Below, one piece after another: positions 28,016-35,982 of a DNA stretch of 64,000 nt. The notes beneath the pieces are model-generated. The model searched no databases. It saw nothing but the letters and a program-made list of their open reading frames with translations, and was not told the DNA's origin. A program made the translations under genes and the position numbers. Each line of letters starts with the position of its first letter. Within the stretch, counting starts at the first letter, position 1. Source of the stretch: Nocardiopsis potens DSM 45234 (GTDB taxonomy: Bacteria > Actinomycetota > Actinomycetes > Streptosporangiales > Streptosporangiaceae); assembly GCF_000341105.1 (NCBI RefSeq), contig NZ_ANBB01000046.1, positions 1-64,000 on the forward strand, in the 5' to 3' direction.

Positions 28016-28866
28016 TGACGCGGACCGACACCGCCGCGCCCCGGCTCCCGGCCCGGGAGACCGGGGCCCCCGCCCCGGGGCCCGGGCCCGCGGGGGCGCC
28101 CGGGACCGGCGCGGGGCCGGCCGCCGGATCCGGCGGGGGCGGCCTGAACCCGGCCGAGCCCGCGGTCATCGCCGTGCGCCGGGTCGGCGCGCGCACCGTG
28201 CCGGTGGCCCTGGAGGCCGGGACCTTCCTCCGGCCGCGGGTGATGCGGCGGCCCGGCACCGCGCTGCGGGTCGCGCTCGCCGCGGTCCGCGCGGCGCTGT
28301 GCGCCGGCGACGACGTGCGGCTCCGGATCGACGTCGGCCCCGGCGCCGAGCTGGAGCTGGTCGACCCCAACGGCACGGTGGCCTACAACGCCCGCGGCGG
28401 CCGGGCCGCCTGGGGTGCGTCGGTGCGGCTGGCCGAGGGCGCCAGGATGAGCTGGACGGAGCCGTCGTTCGTCGTCTCCGACGGGGCCGACGTGCTGCGC
28501 GAGATCGACGCCGACCTCGCCGAGGGGGCCGAGCTGCTCTGGCGGGAGGCCCTGGTGCTGGGCCGGACCGGCGAGCGGGGCGGCGCCCTGCTCGCCACCA
28601 CCCGGGTCCGGCTGGCCGGGCGCGAGCTGCTCGCCGAGGACCTCGACCTGCGCGCCCCGGGGCTGCGCGGCCTGCCCGGGGTGCTGGGCGGCGCCCGGGT
28701 GGTCGGCCAGGTCGGCCTGTTCGGGCGGGCCCCGGGCGGCTCCGCCGACCCGGACCGCCTCGACCTGGCCGGCCCGGGCGCCCTGTGGCGCTGGACCGGC
28801 GAGCACCCCTACCGGTCCGAGGCCCCGCTGACCCGCGTCTGGCGCGCCTGGGGCGGCCACGCCTGA
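28015..28866 (+). CDS. ureD: Urease accessory protein UreD
   Basis: This 283-residue protein of the UreD/UreH family is the scaffold that binds apo-urease and channels nickel. The first 45 residues are a Pro/Gly-rich extension. The core then shows GTFLRPRVMRRPG, DVGPGAELELVDPNGTVAYNARGG, MSWTEPSFVVSDGADV and AELLWREALVLGRTGERGG. Its ATG overlaps the ureG stop. It ends the operon, and a GC hairpin separates it from convergent menA. Gene order ureAB-C-F-G-D matches actinobacterial urease clusters, with ureE absent. Confidence 0.88.
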   Translation: MTRTDTAAPRLPARETGAPAPGPGPAGAPGTGAGPAAGSGGGGLNPAEPAVIAVRRVGARTVPVALEAGTFLRPRVMRRPGTALRVALAAVRAALCAGDDVRLRIDVGPGAELELVDPNGTVAYNARGGRAAWGASVRLAEGARMSWTEPSFVVSDGADVLREIDADLAEGAELLWREALVLGRTGERGGALLATTRVRLAGRELLAEDLDLRAPGLRGLPGVLGGARVVGQVGLFGRAPGGSADPDRLDLAGPGALWRWTGEHPYRSEAPLTRVWRAWGGHA

Positions 28867-28906
28867 CCGCGCGTCCCCGGGCGTCGAGAACACCGTGAGG
28901 GGGCGC

Positions 28907-28936
28907 GGCCCCGGCCGGGCGGCCCCGCCCGGGGCC
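28907..28936. terminator. Hairpin between convergent ureD and menA
   Basis: GGCCCCGG (28907-28914) pairs with CCGGGGCC (28929-28936), with further GGGCGG/CCGCCC pairing inside. It probably serves both converging transcripts. Confidence 0.55.
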
Positions 28937-28938
28937 GG

Positions 28939-29820
28939 TCAGCCCAGGGCGCCCAGGGACAGGCCGACGGTGAACAGCACACCGAAGGCCATCTGCAGCT
29001 TCCCGGTCTCGCCGAGGCCGAGGACGAGGTCGCCGCCGGTCTGGCCGCCGCGGACCCGGCCCAGCGGGCGGACGGCCAGCGGCAGGGAGAGCAGCACCAG
29101 GGCGGTCCAGGGGGTGACGGCGACGGTGGCCAGCGCGACCAGGTAGGCGGCGGCGATGCAGCCCTGGTACAGCAGCCGGGTGCGGGCCTCGCCCAGCCGC
29201 ACCGCCAGGGTGATCTTGTCGGTGCGGGAGTCGGTCCCGATGTCCCGCAGGTTGTTGATGACCAGGACCGAGCAGGACAGCAGCCCGATCGGCACCGCGG
29301 CCGCCCACGCCTGCCACGGCACCGAGCCGAGCTGGACGAAGACCGTGCCGACCACGGCGACCAGGCCGAAGAAGACGAACACCGAGACCTCGCCCAGGCC
29401 GCGGTAGCCGTAGGGGGTCCGGCCGCCGGTGTAGTACCAGGCGGCGACGATCGCGGCGGCGCCGATCAGCAGCAGCCACCACGACGAGGTGGCGACCAGC
29501 ACCAGGCCCGGCACGGCGGCGGCGGCGAACGACGCCCAGGCGGCGATGAGCACCCGGCGGGCCGGGGCGGTCCCGGTGGCGGTCAGCCGCATCGGGCCGA
29601 CCCGCTCGGCGGTGTCGGTGCCGCGCACGCCGTCGCTGTAGTCGTTGGCGTAGTTCACCCCCACCTGGAGGGCGAGCGAGACCACCAGGGCCAGCACGGC
29701 CTTCCACCACACCGCCCCGCCGGCCCCGATCGCCACCCCGGTCCCGACCGCGACGGGGACGATCGAATTCGGCAAAGTTCGGGGGCGGGCCCCTGCGACC
29801 CACTCGCTGACCGTGGCCAC
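28939..29820 (-). CDS. menA: 1,4-dihydroxy-2-naphthoate polyprenyltransferase
   Basis: This 293-residue integral membrane prenyltransferase of the UbiA family attaches the polyprenyl tail to DHNA in menaquinone synthesis. The two Asp-rich Mg-diphosphate motifs are NYANDYSDG at 56-64 and NNLRDIGTDSRTDK at 189-202. Eight or nine hydrophobic helices span the sequence. The N-terminal WVAGARPRTLPNSIVPV is characteristic of MenA. It is transcribed alone. No other men genes are in the window. Menaquinone is the usual respiratory quinone of actinomycetes. Confidence 0.94.
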   Translation of the reverse strand: MATVSEWVAGARPRTLPNSIVPVAVGTGVAIGAGGAVWWKAVLALVVSLALQVGVNYANDYSDGVRGTDTAERVGPMRLTATGTAPARRVLIAAWASFAAAAVPGLVLVATSSWWLLLIGAAAIVAAWYYTGGRTPYGYRGLGEVSVFVFFGLVAVVGTVFVQLGSVPWQAWAAAVPIGLLSCSVLVINNLRDIGTDSRTDKITLAVRLGEARTRLLYQGCIAAAYLVALATVAVTPWTALVLLSLPLAVRPLGRVRGGQTGGDLVLGLGETGKLQMAFGVLFTVGLSLGALG

Positions 29821-30151
29821 GCGCGCGACTTCCTCTCGGTGCTCTCCCGGCGCGCCCCGGCCGGACGCGCCGCCGGGCGGGCGGCGCGGCGCGGGGCGCG
29901 CAGTTCACCCGACAACGTTAGCGCCGCGTACGCGCACCTCCGCGCCCAGGAGCGCGGACGCCCTCCGTCCGGACCCCGGTGCCGTGCCGCGGCGGCCGGA
30001 CCCGCACCGGCCCCGCACCGGGGGCGGTGCGGGTGCGCGGGGCCCGTATCGCATGCCCCGGAGCGCGCCTCGGAGGCGCGGCCGGTGCGGGTCGCGCGGG
30101 ACCGGGTGCGCCGCTGCCCGCGGTGGGTCCTCCGGAGCGGGGGAGGCGTGC
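29821..30151. other. Intergenic gap between the menA start and the GNAT 3' end
   Basis: These 331 bp should contain the menA promoter. TAACGTTGTCGG on the minus strand (around 29907-29921) is the only less GC-rich patch. I find no gene, strong hairpin or repeat. Confidence 0.5.
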
Positions 30152-30721
30152 TCAGCCGCCGATCGCGACGTGCAGCCGGACCATCGGCAGCAGGCCGTCG
30201 GCGTCCACGGTGCGCCGGGCGCCGTCCGGGCGCCAACCGGAGGACTCGGCGAAGGCGCGCAGCGGGTCGCCCTCCTCCAGGGTCCACAGGTGCGCGGTGC
30301 GGAAGCCGTCCTCGACGAGGTGGTCGACGGCGGCGTTGAGCAGCCGGCTGCCGTGCCCCGCCCCGGCGAGCTCCGGGTCCACGTGCAGCGCGTACACCTC
30401 GGCGTCGGTGGCGGGCCACAGGTCGGGGTCGGTGGCCGGGCCCAGGGCGGCGAACCCCGCGGTGATCCGGTGCGGCGCGGAGCCCTCCCCGCCGGCGGTG
30501 TCGGTGGCGATGATCACCCGGTGCCGCGAGGTCGGCGGGGTGCGCACCGCGGCGAGCCACTGCTCGCGGAAGCGGCGCCCGGCCTCCTCGCCGGTGATCT
30601 CCTCGAGGACCGGTGCGGGCAGGCGCGGCCCGTAGGCGGCGCGCCACGCGGCGACCTGGATGCGCACCACGTCGTCGATGTCGGCGATGCGGGCGGCGCG
30701 GACGAAACGCTCAGCGGACAT
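30152..30721 (-). CDS. GNAT-family N-acetyltransferase
   Basis: This 189-residue acetyltransferase starts RAARIADIDDVVRIQVAAWRAAYG, typical of the GNAT N-terminal helix. The acetyl-CoA binding strand and loop read VYALHVDPELAGAGHGSRLLNAAVDHL, where AGAGHG is the pyrophosphate loop. LWTLEEGDPLRAFAESSGWRPDG follows, the standard fourth motif. ATG 30721 is preferred because upstream residues are non-conserved. The substrate is unknown. It is divergent from the membrane protein gene at 30886, which shares the 164-bp promoter gap. Confidence 0.85.
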   Translation of the reverse strand: MSAERFVRAARIADIDDVVRIQVAAWRAAYGPRLPAPVLEEITGEEAGRRFREQWLAAVRTPPTSRHRVIIATDTAGGEGSAPHRITAGFAALGPATDPDLWPATDAEVYALHVDPELAGAGHGSRLLNAAVDHLVEDGFRTAHLWTLEEGDPLRAFAESSGWRPDGARRTVDADGLLPMVRLHVAIGG

Positions 30722-30885
30722 GGCGCCATCGTGGCAGCAGGAGCCCGGTGTGGCGAACCGCACCGGGACCCGTAGGGGAGACCACCCAGCGGCCCCGGGC
30801 GCCGCGGGGGACGGGCCTCTGAGTTTTCCCGGAATCACGCCCCGGCCCGTACGCCGGCGCCCGGCGCCGTGGGACCATCGGTGGC

Positions 30886-31269
30886 GTGAGCATCATCATC
30901 CGCATCATCGTGAACGCCCTGGCGCTGGCGGCCGCCGCCTACCTGATCGACGGCATCGAGATCGCCCCCACGGGGTCCACCTCGGAGCAGATCCTCACCT
31001 ACTCGGTGATCGCGATCGTCTTCGGCGTGGTCAACGCGGTCATCAAGCCGATCGTGAAGACGGTCGGCTGCGCCTTCTACATCCTCACCCTCGGCCTGGT
31101 GGCCCTGGTCGTGAACGCGCTCCTGCTCATGCTCACCGCATGGGCCGCGGGCGTCCTCGGCTTCCACTTCACCATCGCCGACTTCTGGCCCTCCGCGGTG
31201 CTGGGCGCCCTGGTGATCTCGATCGTCAGCTGGCTGCTGAGCTTCCTGGTCCCCGACTCCGAGGACTGA
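30886..31269 (+). CDS. PF04020-type small four-helix membrane protein (phage holin 4 superfamily name)
   Basis: This 127-residue protein has four hydrophobic segments (IIIRIIVNALALAAAAYLI, YSVIAIVFGVVNAVIKPIV, ILTLGLVALVVNALLLMLTAWAAG, AVLGALVISIVSWLLSFLV). The pattern VNAVIKPIVK...LPxxxLTLGL is characteristic of the widespread Phage_holin_4_2 family. Despite the name, chromosomal members are not linked to phage and have unknown roles. No lysin or phage gene is nearby. It starts with GTG 30886 and is monocistronic, ending at a perfect hairpin. Confidence 0.85.
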   Translation: MSIIIRIIVNALALAAAAYLIDGIEIAPTGSTSEQILTYSVIAIVFGVVNAVIKPIVKTVGCAFYILTLGLVALVVNALLLMLTAWAAGVLGFHFTIADFWPSAVLGALVISIVSWLLSFLVPDSED

Positions 31270-31306
31270 CCCGGGCGGCAGGACGGTCCGGCACGGGACC
31301 GGTATC

Positions 31307-31343
31307 GGGAGGGCCGCCGCGCACACCGCGCGGCGGCCCTCCC
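31307..31343. terminator. Perfect 16-bp hairpin between convergent genes
   Basis: GGGAGGGCCGCCGCGC (31307-31322) and GCGCGGCGGCCCTCCC (31328-31343) form a perfect stem with a 5-base loop, a clear bidirectional terminator between the holin-like gene and atoE. Confidence 0.85.
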
Positions 31344-31375
31344 GCGTGTTCCGGGCCGCTGGGCCTCCGGGCCGC

Positions 31376-32722
31376 TCAGCTCAGGAACGAGATGCACAGC
31401 GAGGCCACGGCGATCCCGTAGACCATCACCACCGCGCTGTAGCCGAGCACCTTGCCGGCCGGCAGCCGGGTCAGGGCGAGCAGCGGCAGCGCCCAGAACG
31501 GCTGGATGCCGTTGGAGAGCTGGTCGCCCATCGCCACCGCCATCACCCCGACGCCGGGGTCCAGGCCGAGCGAGGCCGTGGCGTCCACGACGATCGGCCC
31601 CTGCACCGCCCACTGCCCGCCGCCGGAGGGCACGGCCAGGTTGACCAGGCAGGCGCTGATCAGCGCCCAGAAGGGGTAGGTGGCCGGGGTGGAGAAGGAG
31701 ACGAACCAGTCGGCGACGATCCCCAGCAGCCCGGAGTGCTCCATGATGCCCATGATCCCGGCGTAGAACGGGAACTGGACGATCACCGAGGCGGCGCTCT
31801 TCGCCCCTTCTGCGGCGGCCGCCGCGTAGCCCGCCAGGGTGCCGTGCAGCCCGAGGCCGGCGATCAGGAACACGAAGTTGAGCAGGTTCAGGTCGAGGCC
31901 GACCAGGCCGTTCTCGATGATCGCGGGAACGATGTGCACCAGCCCGGCCACCAGCACGACCAGCACCGGGACGCGGCTGTGCATGAGCCGCTGAGCGGGG
32001 GAGAGGGCCCGCCGGGCGGCCTTGGTGAGCGCGGTGCCGGCCGGGGCCTCGCCGTCGTCCTCGGCCCCGATCTCCTCGGCGTCCTCGCGCGCCGGGTGCA
32101 TGCTCATCAGCAGCAGCGGGGCGCCGATCAGCATCGCGGCGAGGAAGACCAGGTTGAACGGCTGGAAGACGGTCTCGCTGAGCGGGATGATGCCGATGGC
32201 GTCCTGCAGGAAGTGGCCCTCGGTGTTGACCAGCAGCGGGGACGAGCCGGACAGGCCGCTGTGCCAGACCATCAGGCCGGTGTAGCCGGCCGCGGCGAGC
32301 AGCGGGAAGTGCACCTTGACGCCGCGCTCCCGGCAGGACCGCGCCACCCGCACCGCCAGCATCGCCCCGGCGATCAGGCCGAGGCCCCAGTGCACCATGC
32401 CGAGCAGCGTGGCGCCGACCGCGGTGAGGGCGCACGCCGCCGGCGCGCTCTTCGGCAGTGCGGCGATCCGGGCGATGGCCCGCTCCGCGGGCGGCGAGGA
32501 CGCCAGCGCGTACCCCGTGACCAGCACCAGCGCCATCTGCATGGCGAATTCCAGCAGCCCCCAGAAGCCGGCGTACCAGTCACCGACCAGCTGCACCGGC
32601 CCGTGGTCGGTCAGCCCGAGCGCGAGCAGGTAGACCAGGACCGAGAGTCCGACGGCGAAGACGAAGGCATCGGGGATCCAACGGGTACTGAACGCCGCGA
32701 GCGCGTTGCCGAACCTGCGCAT
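31376..32722 (-). CDS. atoE: AtoE-family short-chain fatty acid transporter
   Basis: This 448-residue polytopic membrane protein has about 11-12 hydrophobic segments. Family features are FSTRWIPDAFVFAVGLSVLVYLL at the N-terminus, MVHWGLGLIAGAMLA, and GYTGLMVWHSGLSGSSPLLV near the middle. The C-terminal half has FPFYAGIMGIMEHSGL and VPSGGGQWAVQGPIV. AtoE is associated with uptake of short-chain fatty acids such as acetoacetate and butyrate. It stands alone, away from ato catabolic genes. A charged cytosolic loop (EDAEEIGAEDDGE) interrupts the middle. The assignment is by family pattern; the substrate is unproven. Confidence 0.88.
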   Translation of the reverse strand: MRRFGNALAAFSTRWIPDAFVFAVGLSVLVYLLALGLTDHGPVQLVGDWYAGFWGLLEFAMQMALVLVTGYALASSPPAERAIARIAALPKSAPAACALTAVGATLLGMVHWGLGLIAGAMLAVRVARSCRERGVKVHFPLLAAAGYTGLMVWHSGLSGSSPLLVNTEGHFLQDAIGIIPLSETVFQPFNLVFLAAMLIGAPLLLMSMHPAREDAEEIGAEDDGEAPAGTALTKAARRALSPAQRLMHSRVPVLVVLVAGLVHIVPAIIENGLVGLDLNLLNFVFLIAGLGLHGTLAGYAAAAAEGAKSAASVIVQFPFYAGIMGIMEHSGLLGIVADWFVSFSTPATYPFWALISACLVNLAVPSGGGQWAVQGPIVVDATASLGLDPGVGVMAVAMGDQLSNGIQPFWALPLLALTRLPAGKVLGYSAVVMVYGIAVASLCISFLS

Positions 32723-33021
32723 GGGGGATGAATCCTGTCCGTGTCCGGGGAGAACGGCCCTGACCAGCGGCCGACGGAGCGAAAGTCTGTAACGCCCGTC
32801 ACATATCGGTCAAGGGGGACATCAGGTCCGGTCGCGCCGCTTCTTCGGTCCTCCTCTCCGCCGCCCGGGACGGGCGGGGCGGTGCGGAGGGCGCCGAAGC
32901 ATGCGGAGCAGTGCGGCGGGGGCTCCGCTCCGCGCTCGGTGATGAACCGCGGGCCGCCGGTCCGCGCCGATTCGAGCAGTGCGGCGAAGCACTCTGCGGC
33001 CTCCCGTACCTGCCGGTGCAT
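32611..33021 (-). CDS. Doubtful hypothetical protein upstream of atoE
   Basis: A minus-strand frame starts at ATG 33021 after GGGGAAGGCGGGG. Its first 60 codons have GC-rich third positions, giving a helix-like start (REAAECFAALLESARTGG) and one HCSAC pair. After that it loses coding character and runs 112 bp into atoE on the same strand. It may be a real small gene with a misjudged end, a decayed gene, or chance. Otherwise the 471-bp gap 32723-33193 holds only the atoE and dapA promoter areas. Confidence 0.25.
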   Translation of the reverse strand: MHRQVREAAECFAALLESARTGGPRFITERGAEPPPHCSACFGALRTAPPVPGGGEEDRRSGATGPDVPLDRYVTGVTDFRSVGRWSGPFSPDTDRIHPPCAGSATRSRRSVPVGSPMPSSSPSDSRSWSTCSRSG

Positions 33022-33180
33022 GACCCCGCCTTCCCCCGTCCCGCCCGATGAAGTCCATGCGGTGGCGGGAAGGAGGGAGAGGGGCCGGGCGAGTTGTCCG
33101 CGGCCGGGCGGAGAGGGTGGTTAGGGGCGGAAAATCCACTTCGGAGGGGTGGCGTGGCCGCAGCGTGCGCCCGATCGCGG

Positions 33181-33186
33181 TACGTT
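33181..33186 (+). promoter_or_regulatory. dapA -10 box, probably leaderless
   Basis: TACGTT at 33181-33186 ends 7 bases before the dapA ATG and no ribosome-binding site intervenes, the usual arrangement of a leaderless actinobacterial transcript. Confidence 0.45.
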
Positions 33187-33193
33187 GTGCATC

Positions 33194-34171
33194 ATGGGAG
33201 CCAGCACTACCCCGAACGCGCCGTTCGGCCAGATGTTGACCGCGATGGTCACCCCGATGCAGGAGAACGGCGACGTCGATTACGACGGCGCCGCCCGCCT
33301 CGCGTCGTACCTGGTCGACGAGCAGCGCAACGACGGCCTGATCATCAGCGGCACCACCGGTGAGTCGCCGACCACCAGCGACGACGAGAAAGACCGGCTG
33401 CTCCGTGCCGTGCTGGAGGCCGTGGGGGACAGGGCGACCATCGTCGCCGGTGTCGGCACCAACGACACCCGGCACAGCATCGAGCTGGCCAAGGCGGCCG
33501 AGCGGGCCGGCGCGCACGGCGTGCTCACCGTCACGCCCTACTACAACAAGCCCCCGCAGGAGGGGCTGCTCCGGCACTTCACCGCCATCGCGGACGCCAC
33601 CGGCCTGCCGATGATGCTCTACGACATCCCGGGGCGCACCGGCACCCCGATCGCCTCGGAGACGCTCGTCCGGCTCGCCGAGCACCCGCGCATCGTCGCG
33701 AACAAGGACGCCAAGGACGACATAGGCGCCAGCTCCTGGGTGATGGAGCGCACCGGCCTGGCCTACTACTGCGGCAGCGACATGCTCAACCTGCCGCTGC
33801 TCTCGGTGGGCGCGGCCGGCTTCGTCAGCGTCGTCGGCCACATCGTCGGCGCCGACCTGCACGACATGATCGATGCCTACAGCAGCGGCGACGTGGCCCG
33901 GGCCCTGGCCATCCACCGGCGCCTCACCCCCGTCTACACCGGCATCTTCCGCACCCAGGGCGTGATCACCACCAAGGCGGTGCTGAACATGTTCGGCCTG
34001 CCCGGCGGGCCGGTGCGCACCCCGCTGGCCGACGCCTCCTCCGAGCTTCAGGCGCTGCTCCGCGAGGACCTGGCCGCCGCCGGGGTCAAGGGCCCGATCG
34101 GGCTCGCCCCGCATCAGGCCGTCCCGGCCAGCGCCGTGGGAGTCGAACGGTTGACGGAAGGATCCGCATGA
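33194..34171 (+). CDS. dapA: 4-hydroxy-tetrahydrodipicolinate synthase
   Basis: This 325-residue TIM-barrel aldolase condenses pyruvate and aspartate semialdehyde in the lysine/diaminopimelate pathway. Active-site residues are T54-T55 in ISGTTGESPT, Y143 in LYDIPGRTG and the Schiff-base lysine K171 in VANKDAKDD. It is slightly long because of an N-terminal extension and a C-terminal tail (GLAPHQAVPASAVG). ATG 33194 was chosen because a -10 box lies just upstream. It overlaps rnj by ATGA. A dapA-rnj-ftsK order is common in actinomycetes. Confidence 0.95.
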   Translation: MGASTTPNAPFGQMLTAMVTPMQENGDVDYDGAARLASYLVDEQRNDGLIISGTTGESPTTSDDEKDRLLRAVLEAVGDRATIVAGVGTNDTRHSIELAKAAERAGAHGVLTVTPYYNKPPQEGLLRHFTAIADATGLPMMLYDIPGRTGTPIASETLVRLAEHPRIVANKDAKDDIGASSWVMERTGLAYYCGSDMLNLPLLSVGAAGFVSVVGHIVGADLHDMIDAYSSGDVARALAIHRRLTPVYTGIFRTQGVITTKAVLNMFGLPGGPVRTPLADASSELQALLREDLAAAGVKGPIGLAPHQAVPASAVGVERLTEGSA

Positions 34172-35853
34172 GCCACCCGCACCCCGAACTGGGGCCTCCG
34201 CCGCCGCTCGCCGAAGGCGCACTGAGGGTCGTCGCCCTCGGCGGCCTCGGTGAGATCGGCCGGAACATGACGGTCTTCGAGTACGGCGGCCGGCTGCTGA
34301 TCGTCGACTGCGGCGTGCTCTTCCCGGAGGAGGAGCAGCCCGGCGTCGACCTGATCCTGCCGGACTTCGACTACATCCGGGACCGCCTGGACGACGTCGA
34401 GGCCCTGGTGCTCACGCACGGCCACGAGGACCACATCGGCGCGGTGCCGTTCCTGCTCCGCGAGCGGTCCGACATCCCGCTGGTCGGCTCCCGGCTGACC
34501 CTGTCGCTGCTGTCGGCGAAGCTCGGCGAGCACCGGATCAAGCCGGAGACGGTCCAGGTGGCCGAGGGCGAGCGGCGCTCGTTCGGCCCGTTCGACCTGG
34601 AGTTCTTCGCGGTCAACCACTCCATCCCGGACGCGCTGGCGGTGGGGATCCGCACGCCCGCGGGCAACCTGCTGCACACCGGCGACTTCAAGATGGACCA
34701 GCTCCCGCTGGACGGCCGCCTCACCGACCTGGCCGGGTTCGCCCGGTACGGGGCGGAGGGCGTCGACCTGCTGCTGTCCGACTCCACCAACGCCGAGGTG
34801 CCCGGGTTCGTCACCAGCGAGCGGGACATCTCCCCGGTCATCGACAAGGTCTTCGACAAGGCCGACCAGCGCATCATCGTGGCCTGCTTCGCCTCGCACA
34901 TCCACCGGGTGCAGCAGGTGCTGGACGCGGCGCACGCGCACGGCCGCAAGGTCGCCTTCGTCGGCCGCTCCATGGTGCGCAACATGAACATCGCGCGCGA
35001 CCTGGGCTACCTGCGCGTCCCCGGCGACCTGCTGGTGGACGTGAAGAGCCTGGACGACCTGCGCCCGGAGGAGGCCGTGCTGGTCTCCACCGGCTCCCAG
35101 GGCGAGCCGATGTCCGCGCTGACCCGGATGGCCAACCGGGACCACCAGATCCGGATCGAGGAGGGCGACACGGTGCTGCTCGCCTCCTCGCTGATCCCGG
35201 GCAACGAGAACTCGGTGAACCGGGTCATCAACGGGCTCACCCGGTGGGGCGCCAAGATCGTGCACAAGGGCAACGCGCTGGTGCACGTCTCCGGGCACGC
35301 CTCGGCCGGCGAGCTGATGTACGTGCTCAACATGGTCAAGCCGAAGAACCTCATGCCGGTGCACGGCGAGTGGCGGCACATGCGGGCGCACGCCAACATC
35401 GCCAAGCTCACCGGGATGTCCGACGACCGCATCGTGATCGCCGAGGACGGCGTCGCGGTCGACCTGCACAAGGGGAAGGCGCGGATCACCGGCGCGGTCC
35501 CCGCCGGCTACGTCTACGTGGACGGCACCTCGGTGGGCGACGTCACCGAGTCGGCGCTGAAGGACCGCCGGATCCTCGGCGAGGAGGGGTTCATCTCCAT
35601 CGTGGTGGCGGTGGACTCCACCACCGGCAAGATCCTCGGCGAGCCGGAGATCCACACCCGCGGCTCCGGCATCGACGCCGACGCCTACGACGAGGTGCTG
35701 CCCAAGATCGCCGAGTCGCTGGAGCGGGCCGCCGCCGACGGCGTCACCGACCCGGCCCAGCTGCGCCAGCTGGTGCGGCGCGGCATCGGCCGGTGGGTCA
35801 ACGAGTCCTACCGGCGCCGCCCGATGATCGTCCCGGTGGTCGTGGAGGTCTGA
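34168..35853 (+). CDS. rnj: Ribonuclease J
   Basis: This 561-residue metallo-beta-lactamase/beta-CASP ribonuclease has 5'-3' exo- and endonuclease activity in mRNA decay and rRNA processing. The zinc motif is THGHEDHIG at 83-91, with further ligands in HSIPDALAVGI and LLHTGDFKMD. The beta-CASP part has SDSTNAEVPGF, VACFASHIHRVQQV, STGSQGEPMSAL and VHVSGHASAGEL, and MPVHGEWRHM. A C-terminal domain with RRGIGRWVNESYRRRPMIVPVV completes it. The start overlaps the dapA stop. Length is normal for actinobacterial RNase J. Confidence 0.96.
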   Translation: MSHPHPELGPPPPLAEGALRVVALGGLGEIGRNMTVFEYGGRLLIVDCGVLFPEEEQPGVDLILPDFDYIRDRLDDVEALVLTHGHEDHIGAVPFLLRERSDIPLVGSRLTLSLLSAKLGEHRIKPETVQVAEGERRSFGPFDLEFFAVNHSIPDALAVGIRTPAGNLLHTGDFKMDQLPLDGRLTDLAGFARYGAEGVDLLLSDSTNAEVPGFVTSERDISPVIDKVFDKADQRIIVACFASHIHRVQQVLDAAHAHGRKVAFVGRSMVRNMNIARDLGYLRVPGDLLVDVKSLDDLRPEEAVLVSTGSQGEPMSALTRMANRDHQIRIEEGDTVLLASSLIPGNENSVNRVINGLTRWGAKIVHKGNALVHVSGHASAGELMYVLNMVKPKNLMPVHGEWRHMRAHANIAKLTGMSDDRIVIAEDGVAVDLHKGKARITGAVPAGYVYVDGTSVGDVTESALKDRRILGEEGFISIVVAVDSTTGKILGEPEIHTRGSGIDADAYDEVLPKIAESLERAAADGVTDPAQLRQLVRRGIGRWVNESYRRRPMIVPVVVEV

Positions 35854-35982
35854 CGGCCGCCCGCCCGGCCCCGCGGCGTCCGCGCCCGGGGCCGGGGCCT
35901 GCGCTGCGCGTCCGGGCGTCCGGGCGCGACACGCCCGGCGCCGCGGCCGATCCGCGCGGCGTTCCTTAGTAAGCTGCGCACC

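Noticed and set aside
30886-31269. Holin-like gene considered as a prophage mark
   Set aside because: PF04020 proteins are common chromosomal membrane proteins. No phage structural, lysis or integrase gene is near.
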